Assembly (NCBI RefSeq): GCF_006491595.2
Contig: NZ_VEVQ02000003.1
Location: 1-64,000, forward strand
Direction of reading: 5' to 3'
From: Flavobacterium jejuense
GTDB lineage: Bacteria; Bacteroidota; Bacteroidia; Flavobacteriales; Flavobacteriaceae
Length of the DNA: 64,000 nt
Part shown: one piece after another, positions 7,954 to 17,997 of the stretch
Numbering within the stretch: position 1 is the first letter of the stretch
How the letters are laid out: each line of letters opens with the position of its first letter
The notes under the pieces: model-generated
The model's input: only the letters and a program-made list of their open reading frames with translations
Told to the model about the DNA's origin: nothing
Databases searched by the model: none
Made by a program: the position numbers and the translations under genes

Positions 7954-10238
7954 TATTTCAATTCAAAATTACTTTTTAAACCCTCTTCTGAATTTCCACC
8001 CACCATGATAGTGAAAGTACCTGGTTCAACTAAATAGTTACCTTGATTATCATAAAAGCCTAATTCAGCATCTGTTAGGGTAAAAGTAATGGTTTTGGTT
8101 TCTCCTTTTTTAAGATGTACTAATTCAAAACCTTTTAGCTCTTTTATTGGCCTTATTAGACTAGCGGTTACGTCATGAACATATAATTGTACAACTTCTT
8201 TACCATCATAGCTTCCTGTATTAGTTACTTCTACCGAAATTTTTACAGGTTCGTTTTTATCAAATTCTTTTTTATTTATTTTTAAATTTTTATATTCGAA
8301 AGTAGTGTAACTTAATCCGTGACCAAAAGCATATTGTGGTGTTTTTTCAACATCAATATAATGAGACCAAAATACATTTTTATCTGCATTTACAGGTCTT
8401 CCTGTGTTGTAGCTGTTGTAATAGATAGGGCATTGCCCAACATTTCTAGGAATAGATATCGGTAATTTTCCGCTTGGATTGTAATCGCCATATAATACTT
8501 CAGCTACAGCATTTCCTGTTTGTGTTCCTAATTGCCATGCTTCTACAATTGCAGGAATATGCTCGTAAGCCCATGGTAATGCTAAAGGTCTTCCATTATT
8601 CAATACTAAAACGATATTTGGATTTACTTTAAAAACAGCTTCTAGTAGTTCTTGTTGGTTTCCTGGCAAATTCAAATCTGTTCTACTTCTTCCTTCTCCA
8701 GTTTGAAAACCATGTTCTCCTAAAACCATTACTACAACATCTGATTTCTTAGCTAATTGAATAGCAGCCTCAAACCCTGATGTATCATTTGTATTAAACA
8801 CTAGTTCTGCTGTAAAAGTTGTTTCCCCAACAGTCAAGTCCGTTCCTTTTTCAAAAGTTAATTGATTATCCTTATATTTTTGCATACCTTCTAAGACCGA
8901 AACAGCTGTATTATCATCTGAAGCAATTCTCCAACTACCTAAAGGACTGTTTTTATCATTGGCTAAAGCTCCAATCAAAGCAATCTTCTGTCCAGATTTC
9001 TTTAATGGAAGCAATTGCTTTTCATTTTTTAACAAAACAATCGATTTTTTAGCCATGTCTAAGACCGCTTCATTGTTTTCTTTACTTCCAATTACTTTTT
9101 TCTCTCTTTCCTCATCACAATATTTGTATGGATTTTCAAATAAACCCAACTCAAATTTCACACGTAATATTCTTTTAACAGCATCATCTACTACACTCTC
9201 TTTTACTTTTCCAGATTTCACTAAATTCACTAATTCAGCTACATAAAAATGAGATTCCATGTCCATATCTGAACCAGCATTCACTGCTTTTGTAGTAGCT
9301 TCTGCAGCGTCTTTTGCAAAACCATGATTGATCATCTCTTTAACGGAAGCCCAATCTGAAATAACAAATCCATCAAAGTTCCATTTTCCTTTTAAAATGT
9401 CTCTTTGCAAATAAGTACTTCCAGTTGCAGGAATACCATTTAAAGTATTAAAAGAGTTCATAAAAGTACGAACACCCGCATCTTTAGCTGCTTTGAATGG
9501 TGGTAAAACTAAATTATGCAAATTAGAGATACTCATATCAACAATATTGTATTCTTTTCCTGCTTCTACAAAACCATATGCCGCAAAATGTTTAGCACAG
9601 GCTGCAATCGTGTTTACTTTTGCTAAATCTTCTTTTGTTTCTCCTTGAAAACCTTGTACTCTTGCTACAGCAATTTTACTTCCTAAATAAGGATCTTCAC
9701 CTGCTCCTTCCATAACTCTACCCCATCTTGCATCACGAGTAATATCTACATTAGGTCCAAAAGTCCAGTTGATTCCTGATGCTGAAGCTTCATCCGCAGC
9801 TACTTGTGCAGATTTTTTTATTGCTTCTAAATCCCAACTTGCTGCTTCTGCCAATGGAATTGGACTTAAGGTTTTATATCCATGAATCACATCAAACCCT
9901 ATAATAAGTGGAATTCCCAAACGGGTTTCTTCAACCACAATTTTCTGTACGGCTTTCACGTTGGCAACACCACGAACCGTTAACATAGAACCTACCCAAC
10001 CTTTTCGTAAATGAGCATATTTTTTTTCAGCATCACCATTTTTTGGAGCTGGGCCAGTCACTTCCCAAAACCCGTTATACTGATTCATTTGTCCGACTTT
10101 TTCTTCTAAAGTCATCTCTTTTAATAATAATTTTATTCTTTCTTCAATTGGTTTCTTAGTATCTAAATAAGGTTTCTTTTGTGCGTTCATAGTTGTGATT
10201 GCAAAAGTCGTAAGTATTGTTATTATTTTTAGTTTCAT
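7953..10238 (-). CDS. bglX: GH3 beta-glucosidase/beta-xylosidase (BglX-like)
   Basis: This 761-aa protein has a signal peptide (residues 1-20), an N-terminal GH3 TIM barrel, the alpha/beta sandwich domain and a C-terminal fibronectin III-like domain (EVVQLYVHD onward). The nucleophile lies in GFVISDWAS. The start KPYLDTKKPIEERIKLLLKEMTLEEKVGQM and the motif GINWTFGPNVDI are typical of BglX. It hydrolyses non-reducing terminal beta-linked glucose or xylose from oligosaccharides in the periplasm. It is the third gene of the operon; the esterase gene ends 24 bp upstream. Whether glucose or xylose is preferred cannot be read from the sequence. Confidence 0.92.
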   Translation of the reverse strand: MKLKIITILTTFAITTMNAQKKPYLDTKKPIEERIKLLLKEMTLEEKVGQMNQYNGFWEVTGPAPKNGDAEKKYAHLRKGWVGSMLTVRGVANVKAVQKIVVEETRLGIPLIIGFDVIHGYKTLSPIPLAEAASWDLEAIKKSAQVAADEASASGINWTFGPNVDITRDARWGRVMEGAGEDPYLGSKIAVARVQGFQGETKEDLAKVNTIAACAKHFAAYGFVEAGKEYNIVDMSISNLHNLVLPPFKAAKDAGVRTFMNSFNTLNGIPATGSTYLQRDILKGKWNFDGFVISDWASVKEMINHGFAKDAAEATTKAVNAGSDMDMESHFYVAELVNLVKSGKVKESVVDDAVKRILRVKFELGLFENPYKYCDEEREKKVIGSKENNEAVLDMAKKSIVLLKNEKQLLPLKKSGQKIALIGALANDKNSPLGSWRIASDDNTAVSVLEGMQKYKDNQLTFEKGTDLTVGETTFTAELVFNTNDTSGFEAAIQLAKKSDVVVMVLGEHGFQTGEGRSRTDLNLPGNQQELLEAVFKVNPNIVLVLNNGRPLALPWAYEHIPAIVEAWQLGTQTGNAVAEVLYGDYNPSGKLPISIPRNVGQCPIYYNSYNTGRPVNADKNVFWSHYIDVEKTPQYAFGHGLSYTTFEYKNLKINKKEFDKNEPVKISVEVTNTGSYDGKEVVQLYVHDVTASLIRPIKELKGFELVHLKKGETKTITFTLTDAELGFYDNQGNYLVEPGTFTIMVGGNSEEGLKSNFELK

Positions 10239-10262
10239 TTAATTTTAATTCTATTATTAAAG

Positions 10263-11636
10263 CTATTCAGTTATAAATGACGATGCTGGTAAATTAGCTT
10301 TATTAAATAATTGTGCTTGAGCAGTGTTTGACCATGCAAAACGTACTTTAAGTGGTTTTTTAACTTTATTTGAAGTTAAAACTACTTTATCATTTTTTAT
10401 GACTGCTTTAGCTTGATAAAAAACATTGTCAGCACCTGCTATTTCAAATTGGTTTCCTTTTTTATCTTTAAAATAAAGTCCATCATTATACTTAAAATGT
10501 ACTACGACTTTATTTTTATCGGTTGTAATTGTATCGAAAAGTGGGCCATTTACTAGATTATTGTTAGTTTTATAATACTCTGCCAAAGCCAAATTTGCTA
10601 AACGTATTCCTACTGTTTTTTTGTCTTTTGGGTGAATGTCATCAATGGGTGAAATATCACTAGTTAAAACCATTCCTGTTTTTGGAAGTACCAAAGTCTT
10701 TCTTTGAAAATTTCTAATTTCTACTCCTCCAAAATGGTTTTCTCCATATTGATAAGGTGCAATTTGCACAAAATAGAATGGAAAATTATCTTTCCAAAGC
10801 GCTCTCCAAGAAGTTATTAAGGCCGCAAATGTTTTATCGTAAATAGTAGACCCTACATTACTTTCACCCTGATACCAAAGTGTTCCTGCTATTTTATAGC
10901 CTACTAATGGATTAATCATAGTATTGAACGTTCTACCTGATTTCACTGGACAATATTCTGAGGGAGATCTTTTATTAGCTTCTTCAAGTAGTTCTCTATC
11001 AGTTTCAATCACCTTTTCTGGAATCCAAACCTCTGCTGGTGTTCCACCCCATGCAGAAACTAATAATCCAATAGGCACATCTTTTAAGTCTTCTTGTAAT
11101 CGTTTACCAAAAAAATAAGCTAACGCACTATTGTACTTCATAGTCTCAGGTGTGCAGGTTTGCCAACTTCCCATTAGATTGTTTTGTAATGAAGAAGCGG
11201 CTGCTTTTTCTACAGAAAAAAATCTAATTAATGGATAATTTGCATTTTTTATTTCTTCTTCTCCATTTTCTATTCCCCAATTAGCCGACATTTCCATATT
11301 AGATTGTCCAGAACAAAGCCACACTTCTCCTATTAAAATATCCGAAAGTACTACTTCATTGTATCCTTTTAAAATAATTGTATATGGTCCTCCTTCTTTT
11401 GGTGTTGGAATGCTTATCTCCCAGTTCGCTTGATTGGTTCCTGTTACTTTATATTCTTTATTATTCCAACTAGGTTTAATTGTTATCTCTTCCTTTGGAT
11501 TTGCCCAACCCCATATTTTTACTTCACTATTTCTTTGCAAGACCATTCCATTTGAAAAGATACTAGGTAATGAAATATTTGCCATCAATAGATTGGAAAA
11601 AAACAGTAATATATATAAGGTGAATTTATTTTTCAT
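10263..11636 (-). CDS. Sialate O-acetylesterase-like carbohydrate esterase
   Basis: This 457-aa SGNH-type esterase has a signal peptide (residues 1-19), an Ig-like N-terminal part (SNGMVLQRNSEVKIWGWANP) and the catalytic Ser in VWLCSGQSNMEM. Downstream are TLWYQGESNV and the catalytic Asp-x-x-His region DDIHPKDKKTVGIRLANLAL. Annotated as sialate O-acetylesterase in many genomes, members of this group in plant-polysaccharide loci remove acetyl groups from xylan or other hemicelluloses. The operon context (CE2-like, GH3, GH51) favours that role over sialic acid use, an inference. It overlaps the upstream CE2-like gene by 11 bp. Confidence 0.88.
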   Translation of the reverse strand: MKNKFTLYILLFFSNLLMANISLPSIFSNGMVLQRNSEVKIWGWANPKEEITIKPSWNNKEYKVTGTNQANWEISIPTPKEGGPYTIILKGYNEVVLSDILIGEVWLCSGQSNMEMSANWGIENGEEEIKNANYPLIRFFSVEKAAASSLQNNLMGSWQTCTPETMKYNSALAYFFGKRLQEDLKDVPIGLLVSAWGGTPAEVWIPEKVIETDRELLEEANKRSPSEYCPVKSGRTFNTMINPLVGYKIAGTLWYQGESNVGSTIYDKTFAALITSWRALWKDNFPFYFVQIAPYQYGENHFGGVEIRNFQRKTLVLPKTGMVLTSDISPIDDIHPKDKKTVGIRLANLALAEYYKTNNNLVNGPLFDTITTDKNKVVVHFKYNDGLYFKDKKGNQFEIAGADNVFYQAKAVIKNDKVVLTSNKVKKPLKVRFAWSNTAQAQLFNKANLPASSFITE

Positions 11637-12738
11637 GTACTATTTTTTTAAAAAAAGGTTCCAATTGTGCTGCCATTATTTTGTGGTCTTCAATATCTGG
11701 ATGATAGCCACAGCCTTTAGGTTCCATTGGTTTATATTCAAACAAAGCTATCTTTTTATGTGTTTTATCTTTTTCAAAATAAGCCATTACTTTCATCAAA
11801 CAATTTACAAGAGTTTCGTTTCTTTTTCCAGACACCATAGGACTCGTTAGTAAAGCGATCTTAACTTTTGGATTGTGTTTATAAATTGTTTTTATAAAGT
11901 TAATATAATTAGTAACATATTTTTCTTCGTTAAATGGTAATCTTGGTTTGGTTCCATCTCCTTCTGAAAGATCATTTGTCCCTAAACATATGCTAACAAT
12001 ATCTGGATGAAAATTAAAATCATAAGGTTTAGAATTATCTTTATTAAGGTATAAATTTTCGTACACATCTGGCATTATAGCTTCTTCTAAGTGTTCATCA
12101 TTCCAGTTTCGGTACATCCCAATTCCTGATACTGAACTTAATTGAAAATCTACCTTTAAACTTCTTGAAAGAATAGATCCATAAGCCCAATATGCATTAT
12201 GTTGGTCATACCATTCTCCTGTTCCGCAAGGTATTTCTTTGGTATCATTTCCCATACCACAAGTGATAGAATTTCCTATAAATTCAATTCTTTTTCTAGT
12301 TTTATTTTTGCATTTATTCTTTACAACTTCAGCAGTTGTACCTGAAAACAAAACGGAACCATTTGCTGCTTCTGTAGCTTTATATATTGTAAGATGATGT
12401 TTCTTCTTCTTTTCAGAGATAGCTATTGGATAAGCTTTAGATTCTCCTTTTTCAACTTTTAATCTTCCTATATATTTACCGTCTAATTCTAAAGAAACAT
12501 AATTATGATGTTCATAAGTATCGTCACTTTTTAAATACACACTACAATTATTACCTTTAAAATTAAATGAGATAGATGAAGCTGAAGAAATGAGTTTTAC
12601 ATTTCCGTTTGGTACTCTTTCTATTCTACCACTGCATATAAATTCTTTTTCTTTTGGATTAGTATTTGTTTGCTCTTTTTGAAAAGAACATAAAGTTAAA
12701 CCTATTAAAAAAGGATAGAAAAACGAGGATAATTTCAT
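11626..12738 (-). CDS. CE2-like acetyl esterase (SGNH hydrolase)
   Basis: The protein starts with a signal peptide whose LTLCSFQ stretch may be a lipobox. An N-terminal jelly-roll domain covers about residues 30-140, followed by an SGNH hydrolase domain: the Ser nucleophile in EFIGNSITCGMG, the Asn in ICLGTNDLSEG and the His in GCGYHPDIEDH. This two-domain order is that of carbohydrate esterase family 2, which deacetylates xylan and glucomannan oligosaccharides. It is the first gene of the operon, divergent from the GH5-type gene; the 223-bp gap must hold both promoters. The 370-aa length fits. Confidence 0.87.
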   Translation of the reverse strand: MKLSSFFYPFLIGLTLCSFQKEQTNTNPKEKEFICSGRIERVPNGNVKLISSASSISFNFKGNNCSVYLKSDDTYEHHNYVSLELDGKYIGRLKVEKGESKAYPIAISEKKKKHHLTIYKATEAANGSVLFSGTTAEVVKNKCKNKTRKRIEFIGNSITCGMGNDTKEIPCGTGEWYDQHNAYWAYGSILSRSLKVDFQLSSVSGIGMYRNWNDEHLEEAIMPDVYENLYLNKDNSKPYDFNFHPDIVSICLGTNDLSEGDGTKPRLPFNEEKYVTNYINFIKTIYKHNPKVKIALLTSPMVSGKRNETLVNCLMKVMAYFEKDKTHKKIALFEYKPMEPKGCGYHPDIEDHKIMAAQLEPFFKKIVHEK

Positions 12739-12961
12739 TTAGATTTTAGTATTTCAAATTAGTAAAACAAACTTATTTCAATTTACAAGAAAAGAGTAAT
12801 ACAATTGCATCAAATTATAATAAAAATAGTTCATTTCCTTTTTTTATGCCTTTTTTTTATAGCATATAGACAATTAAAAGTACTCATTTTTGATGAAATA
12901 GTATTAAATTTAAAATAACACTCCAAGTAATTTTACAACATAAAAACTAAGCCAATAAATT

Positions 12962-14386
12962 ATGAAACTAAAATTATTAGCATTCCTTACACTTTTTTTT
13001 CATTTTACATTGGGACAAACTCAAGAACCTTGGCACAATCATAAAAACTACAAAGAGGAAATAATTAAAAGTATTAAAGAAAATTCTGAATTTAATTATA
13101 ATAATAGCATTATTAGCCCACAAAAAAATAATACAAGTAGTTTACCTGTTACTAAATCTAGTAATTTCCAATTTATCAACGGAATTAATATTGCTTGGGT
13201 CAATTATGGTAGAGATATTGGTAAAGAAAGTAACGGTACTGAATATCATCCTGACCTAACTACTTTTTCAAACATTATGGATCAAGTAGTAAATGCTGGT
13301 GGTGACGTAATTCGATGGTGGTATCATACTAATGGGTCTACAAATCCCGTTTTTGATACTAATAATGATTTTGTTGCACCAAATCCTACTTTTTTTGCTA
13401 CAGATTTAATTGCCATTTTAGATTTAGCAGCTTCTAAAGGTTTAAAAATACAAATTTGTTTGTGGTCATTTGATATGTTGAAAGGAAGTCAATGGAATGT
13501 AAATTCCTCTAGAAATAAAAAAATCATTACTCAAGATGCTTATTTACAGGCTTATTTAAACAATGCTTTGCTTCCTTTGGTAAATACAGTTGGTAATCAT
13601 TCCGGTTTATATGCATGGGAAATTTTTAACGAACCTGAGGGAATGACGCTACAATATGCTTCTGGTTGGCCCGATTTTACTGATAGGGTAACAATGACTA
13701 ACATTCAATGGATGATAAACAAGACTACTGCTGCTATAAAAACAGCTCAACCGAATGTAAAAGTTACCAATGGAGCTCTTGGTTTCATAACTGCTATAGA
13801 TAATAGTTCTAATGGATTTATCAATGAATATACGGATCAAAAGTTAATTGCTGCTGGTGGACAAACGAATGGTACTTTAGATTATTATAATTTACACTAT
13901 TATAATTGGGCTGGAACCAATGGTTCTCCTTTTCACAATGATTATAGTGCAATGAATTTAGATAAACCTACTGTTATTGCCGAATATTATCCAATTGACA
14001 CTTTTGGTGTTACGGCTTCTAATCTAGGGACTACTTTACTACAAAGAGGCTGGGATGGTTCTTTAGTTTGGTCATGGACTGACAAACCTTGGAATGAAAT
14101 AGAGCCAGTTCTTTTAAATTTATCTAGCTTTCTTTCCATTAGCTCTTTTGCTAATCAAAATGAGTTAAATTTATACCCAAATCCTGTAAAAGATAGAATT
14201 ACCATTACTGGATTAGTTACTAACACTACGATTGAAATTTATGATTTAATGGGTAAAAAAATCTTAACTAAAACTGCAAGTCTAAACCATGATAGTATTG
14301 ATTTATCTTATCTGTCAAAAGGAATTTATGTATTGTTTTTAAAAAATGATTCACAAACGAGAGGAATAAAAATTAGCAAAGAATAA
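12962..14386 (+). CDS. Secreted GH5-type glycanase with T9SS type A tail
   Basis: A signal peptide covers residues 1-19. The catalytic part (about 70-390) is a TIM barrel of clan GH-A: the acid/base Glu is E224 in IFNEPEG and the nucleophile Glu is E341 in VIAEYYP. GINIAWVNYG near residue 75 and LWSFDML near 170 are typical of GH5-like endo-mannanases and related enzymes. Residues about 400-474 form a type A sorting domain (LNLYPNPVKDRI, IYDLMGKKI, LSKGIYVL), so T9SS should export it to the cell surface. It would cut the polysaccharide backbone outside while the divergent operon trims fragments in the periplasm. Subfamily and exact substrate are uncertain. Confidence 0.85.
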   Translation: MKLKLLAFLTLFFHFTLGQTQEPWHNHKNYKEEIIKSIKENSEFNYNNSIISPQKNNTSSLPVTKSSNFQFINGINIAWVNYGRDIGKESNGTEYHPDLTTFSNIMDQVVNAGGDVIRWWYHTNGSTNPVFDTNNDFVAPNPTFFATDLIAILDLAASKGLKIQICLWSFDMLKGSQWNVNSSRNKKIITQDAYLQAYLNNALLPLVNTVGNHSGLYAWEIFNEPEGMTLQYASGWPDFTDRVTMTNIQWMINKTTAAIKTAQPNVKVTNGALGFITAIDNSSNGFINEYTDQKLIAAGGQTNGTLDYYNLHYYNWAGTNGSPFHNDYSAMNLDKPTVIAEYYPIDTFGVTASNLGTTLLQRGWDGSLVWSWTDKPWNEIEPVLLNLSSFLSISSFANQNELNLYPNPVKDRITITGLVTNTTIEIYDLMGKKILTKTASLNHDSIDLSYLSKGIYVLFLKNDSQTRGIKISKE

Positions 14387-14420
14387 AAGTTCGTTACTGT
14401 TTATTAACCCTGTTTTCTTA

Positions 14421-14458
14421 AAAAGAACTGTCACAAAATTGATGGTTCTTTTTTTTTG
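14421..14458. terminator. Bidirectional terminator between convergent genes
   Basis: AAAAGAAC (14421-14428) pairs with GTTCTTTT (14445-14452), followed by more T residues. It ends the GH5-type gene on the plus strand and can also serve the LysM/NlpC gene, whose stop lies 13 bp away. Confidence 0.7.
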
Positions 14459-14470
14459 AAAAACTACTAT

Positions 14471-15616
14471 CTATTCATTCAAAACCCTATTTACTTGAAT
14501 AATTCTAGAGGCAAAATAAGGTTCTTTACTTGATGAAATCATTACACCAGAAGAGGTTGAAGCATGAATAAACTTAATTTCGTCTTCATTTACTTCTGTA
14601 ATCATACCTACATGAGAAATACGATTTTTTCTTCCAGTAGCAAAGAAAATTAAATCTCCTTTTTGAGATTCTTTCATTTTAATTTTTTCACCATAGTTTG
14701 CTTGTGCAGAAGAGGTTCTTGGCAAACTTAAATCGATTTCTTTAAAAGTAGTACACATTAAACCAGAACAATCAAAACCTTTTGGAGTTGTTCCTCCATA
14801 TTTATATTTGATTCCAATATATTGCGAAGCCTTTTCCACTAAAAAGTCTGCTTTTGAATTAAAATCATTAGACATTTTTTCTACCATTTCTTCCTCATCA
14901 TAAGAAAGACTTGTAGTATCTTGTTCTGTTGAATTATGAGCAACAACAACTTGTTGGTCTTTTTTAATAATCAATTGGTAACCTACTGGAAAATCAGAAG
15001 GTAGATTTGGATTTAAAGTTTCTAATTCATGAATACTTATTCCGTATTGTTTAGAAACACCATATTTTGTTTCTTTACGTTTAATTATGTGAAGTACTGT
15101 GAATATAGAATCTTTGTTTATTAATTCATTATCAATCTCATTTTGTTGATTCTCATCCTCTTTATTATTCGCAACAATTTCAACAGTTTGTGTTTTTTCA
15201 GTTGCAACTACTTCCTGTGCATTCGGTTTTTGAATATTTAAACGAGTTCCTTTTTTTAGTTTATTGGGTTTGATAGTTGGGTTTAAGGATTCTAAATCTG
15301 TAATACTCAATCCATATATTTTTGAAATACTATAAAACGATTCTCCTTTTTTAACTTTATGAAATTGAGGTTTTTCAGTTGTAGCTAGTGTTTTATTTTC
15401 CTCTTGTGTTGGTAGTGATAAAACTGCATTTATTTGTAACGTTTTCCCTTTAATTTTGGGGTTTAATTGGTAAATCGTTTCAACTGAAGTATTGTATTTT
15501 CTAGCAATGGCATAAATTGTTTCCCCTGCTACTACTTTGTGTTCCAATGTATTTTGCCCAAAAGCAAACGTATTTATCAATACTAAAAGAAAGGTTATTA
15601 ACTTAATTTTATTCAT
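14471..15616 (-). CDS. LysM-NlpC/P60 cell-wall endopeptidase
   Basis: I chose the Met at 15616 as start because it is followed directly by a signal peptide (KLITFLLVLINTFAFGQ); an upstream Met at 15634 is possible. Three LysM peptidoglycan-binding modules follow at about residues 25-70, 85-130 and 175-220. The NlpC/P60 domain covers the last 130 residues, with the catalytic Cys in GFDCSGLM and the His in RISHVGMITE. Such enzymes cut gamma-D-Glu-diaminopimelate or related stem-peptide bonds in the periplasm for wall growth or daughter-cell separation. It is monocistronic. Confidence 0.9.
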   Translation of the reverse strand: MNKIKLITFLLVLINTFAFGQNTLEHKVVAGETIYAIARKYNTSVETIYQLNPKIKGKTLQINAVLSLPTQEENKTLATTEKPQFHKVKKGESFYSISKIYGLSITDLESLNPTIKPNKLKKGTRLNIQKPNAQEVVATEKTQTVEIVANNKEDENQQNEIDNELINKDSIFTVLHIIKRKETKYGVSKQYGISIHELETLNPNLPSDFPVGYQLIIKKDQQVVVAHNSTEQDTTSLSYDEEEMVEKMSNDFNSKADFLVEKASQYIGIKYKYGGTTPKGFDCSGLMCTTFKEIDLSLPRTSSAQANYGEKIKMKESQKGDLIFFATGRKNRISHVGMITEVNEDEIKFIHASTSSGVMISSSKEPYFASRIIQVNRVLNE

Positions 15617-15804
15617 TCTCAACATTCTATACACTATATTTTGTCTCTAAAAGTTAGAAACAAATATAAACAATATTTATTTTAATCTGTTTTTAGTAGA
15701 ACTTAACTCTAGTTAAATAAAATGTAATTTATCAAAACCACTCTATATTTACTATTATCTATAGCTTAAAAGGGACTAATTACAATTTAAAAAACTAATT
15801 CTTT

Positions 15805-17913
15805 CTATTTTTTGATATACTTTTTTATTATAAAATAAAGTTTCTCTTTATCAATTGGTTTAGAAATAAAGTCGTTAAAACCTGTATTATTTATCTTATC
15901 TATTTCCTCAGGGAACGAGTAGGACGTTTGAGCTATAATTGGAATATTTTTATTAAACTCTCTTATTTTTGCAAATGCTTCATGACCATCAACACTTGGC
16001 ATTTTAATATCCATCAAAATTAAATCGATTTCTTTATTATTTTTACAAATAGCTACAGCTTCTTGTCCGTTTTTTGCTCTAATTACTTTAAAATTTAATA
16101 AATTCAATAACTTTTCAATTAATAAGAAATTGATATTATCGTCTTCGGCTACTAAAATAATTTCTTCCTCACCCAACTCTGTCTCATTAAAAATTTCCTT
16201 AGCGACTTCATTTGCCTCATTGTCAAATTGAAAAGGAATTGAAAAGGTGAATGTAGAGCCTACACCTAACTCAGATTTTAAAGAGATAGTGCCTCCTAAC
16301 ATTTCAATGTAAGCCTTTGAAATAGCCAAACCTAAGCCTAAGCCTTTGTTATCTCTATCTGAAATAAAATCGACTTTATTAAACCTTGAAAAGATTTTCT
16401 CTTGCAAATCATCTGGAATTCCTTTACCGGAATCTTTTACCGAAAAATGAATTATACTATTCTTTAAATCTAAATGATAGTCTAGAACAATAAAACCTTC
16501 ATCTGTAAACTTAATAGCATTGGTCAACAAATTAGTAATTACTTGGCTTAACTTGACGACATCTGTAATTACATTACGTTTGGAAATCCTCTTAGGACCA
16601 ATTAGTTTGAAATCTATATTCTTATAAGATGGAACCGTTACTTTGATAGATTCGAAAGTAGCATGAATCATATTGTTCAAATCAATACTACTGTACTTAG
16701 GCTCAATTAAATCGGAATCTATTTTTGACATTTCTACCAAATCATCAATGATATCAATTAAGTTTCTCCCACTTATTTGAATGATTTTTAAATATTCATC
16801 CTTTTCTGTATCATTTAAGTTCTTTTTTAGTAACAAATCCGAAAAGCCCATAATAGCGTTCATGGGTGTTCTAATTTCGTGAGATAAATTCATTAAAAAA
16901 GCTGATTTCAATTTATCACTCTCTTCTGCCTTTTTTTTTGTTTTCTCTAATTGTATTTTTTGATTGTAATTTTGTTCAAAAAGTTTTCCAATATGTCTAA
17001 ATTCTCCCCTTATACTTTTTAGCGAATCAATTGCTGACATATTTCCTTTTTCTAGAACTTCTTTAATTAATCTTATAGGTTTTTGTGCCCATTTTTTTGC
17101 ATAATAAAGAAAAATTAATATTGATATACAAAAAGCAACTAACATTATATATAAAATGTTTCTTGTATTTGTAAAATCTACTTTTGCTTCTCTTTCAAAA
17201 AATAAAGAGGCTATTTTCTCTCCTTTTATATTTTTTAAGTCTTTAATGTAATAAATACTCTTTTTACTAATTTTCTTTTCAGGGTCATAAAATACTACAG
17301 ATGCACTACTTACATTATGAATGTTTAAAAAATATTTTTCGTCTAATAATTTTGCTATAAAAAAATAGCCTTGAGGTGCCGTTTTGTTCTTAAAAGGATC
17401 TATTGAAGAATGAATAGTTGCTCCATAAACAGCTACAATTCCTTCTGGAATTTTGGTGTAAAATTTTATTAATTTTTCATTCTTTAATTTCGGAAAAACT
17501 TCTTTAGGAATAAAATTTTTAGAATTTATTTTTGTAGTGGAAGCTTTAGATACAAATTCTTCTTCCATCGTGTAAACGTCTATGTAATCTACCTTATAAG
17601 AATCAATTAAATATACCACAGAATTATCAAACCATTCTATATCCTTTGTTTGCACAAAATCTACTAAATCATCCCAATAAGTAATTTCATTGATTAATGA
17701 AATATAAGAATCTGAATTTAAATCTATTAATCCATTAATTTCTCTTTCAAGACCTGATGAGGAAGTAGTATAAAACTCTTTCTCTTGTTTTTGATTATAA
17801 TAAAATAAGGAAGCAAAAAGAAGAAGAAAACCAATAGACACAATTAATAATACAAAAACTACTTTTGAATAAGTGGTAACCCTTAGGTTTTTTCTAGCAG
17901 CAGTAAATGACAT
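15805..17913 (-). CDS. Hybrid sensor histidine kinase with CHASE4-like sensor
   Basis: The order is: membrane segment at about 18-38, a periplasmic sensor of about 210 residues resembling CHASE4 (YWDDLVDFV near residue 80), a second membrane segment at about 252-271, HisKA with the phospho-acceptor His345 in NLSHEIRTPMN, an ATPase domain with DSGKGIP and GLGLGLAISKAY, and a C-terminal receiver with Asp635 in LILMDIKMP. An output DNA-binding domain is absent, so the signal must pass to another protein or stay in the receiver. No partner regulator is adjacent. The ligand is unknown. The 702-aa length is typical. Confidence 0.92.
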   Translation of the reverse strand: MSFTAARKNLRVTTYSKVVFVLLIVSIGFLLLFASLFYYNQKQEKEFYTTSSSGLEREINGLIDLNSDSYISLINEITYWDDLVDFVQTKDIEWFDNSVVYLIDSYKVDYIDVYTMEEEFVSKASTTKINSKNFIPKEVFPKLKNEKLIKFYTKIPEGIVAVYGATIHSSIDPFKNKTAPQGYFFIAKLLDEKYFLNIHNVSSASVVFYDPEKKISKKSIYYIKDLKNIKGEKIASLFFEREAKVDFTNTRNILYIMLVAFCISILIFLYYAKKWAQKPIRLIKEVLEKGNMSAIDSLKSIRGEFRHIGKLFEQNYNQKIQLEKTKKKAEESDKLKSAFLMNLSHEIRTPMNAIMGFSDLLLKKNLNDTEKDEYLKIIQISGRNLIDIIDDLVEMSKIDSDLIEPKYSSIDLNNMIHATFESIKVTVPSYKNIDFKLIGPKRISKRNVITDVVKLSQVITNLLTNAIKFTDEGFIVLDYHLDLKNSIIHFSVKDSGKGIPDDLQEKIFSRFNKVDFISDRDNKGLGLGLAISKAYIEMLGGTISLKSELGVGSTFTFSIPFQFDNEANEVAKEIFNETELGEEEIILVAEDDNINFLLIEKLLNLLNFKVIRAKNGQEAVAICKNNKEIDLILMDIKMPSVDGHEAFAKIREFNKNIPIIAQTSYSFPEEIDKINNTGFNDFISKPIDKEKLYFIIKKYIKK

Positions 17914-17997
17914 ATTAAGGATTTAATTTAATAAACTTAGTTAAAAAATTAAATATTACAAAAATAAAAAACTAATTAATTACAAATAACGAAACTA

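Noticed and set aside
10263..11636. Sialic acid metabolism locus
   Set aside because: The esterase carries the sialate-O-acetylesterase name, but all neighbours act on plant hemicellulose and no sialidase, aldolase or transporter is present.
11434..11850. 138-aa plus-strand open frame
   Set aside because: It lies opposite the junction of two well-supported esterase genes; the Phe/Ile-rich product is a shadow of AT-rich codons.
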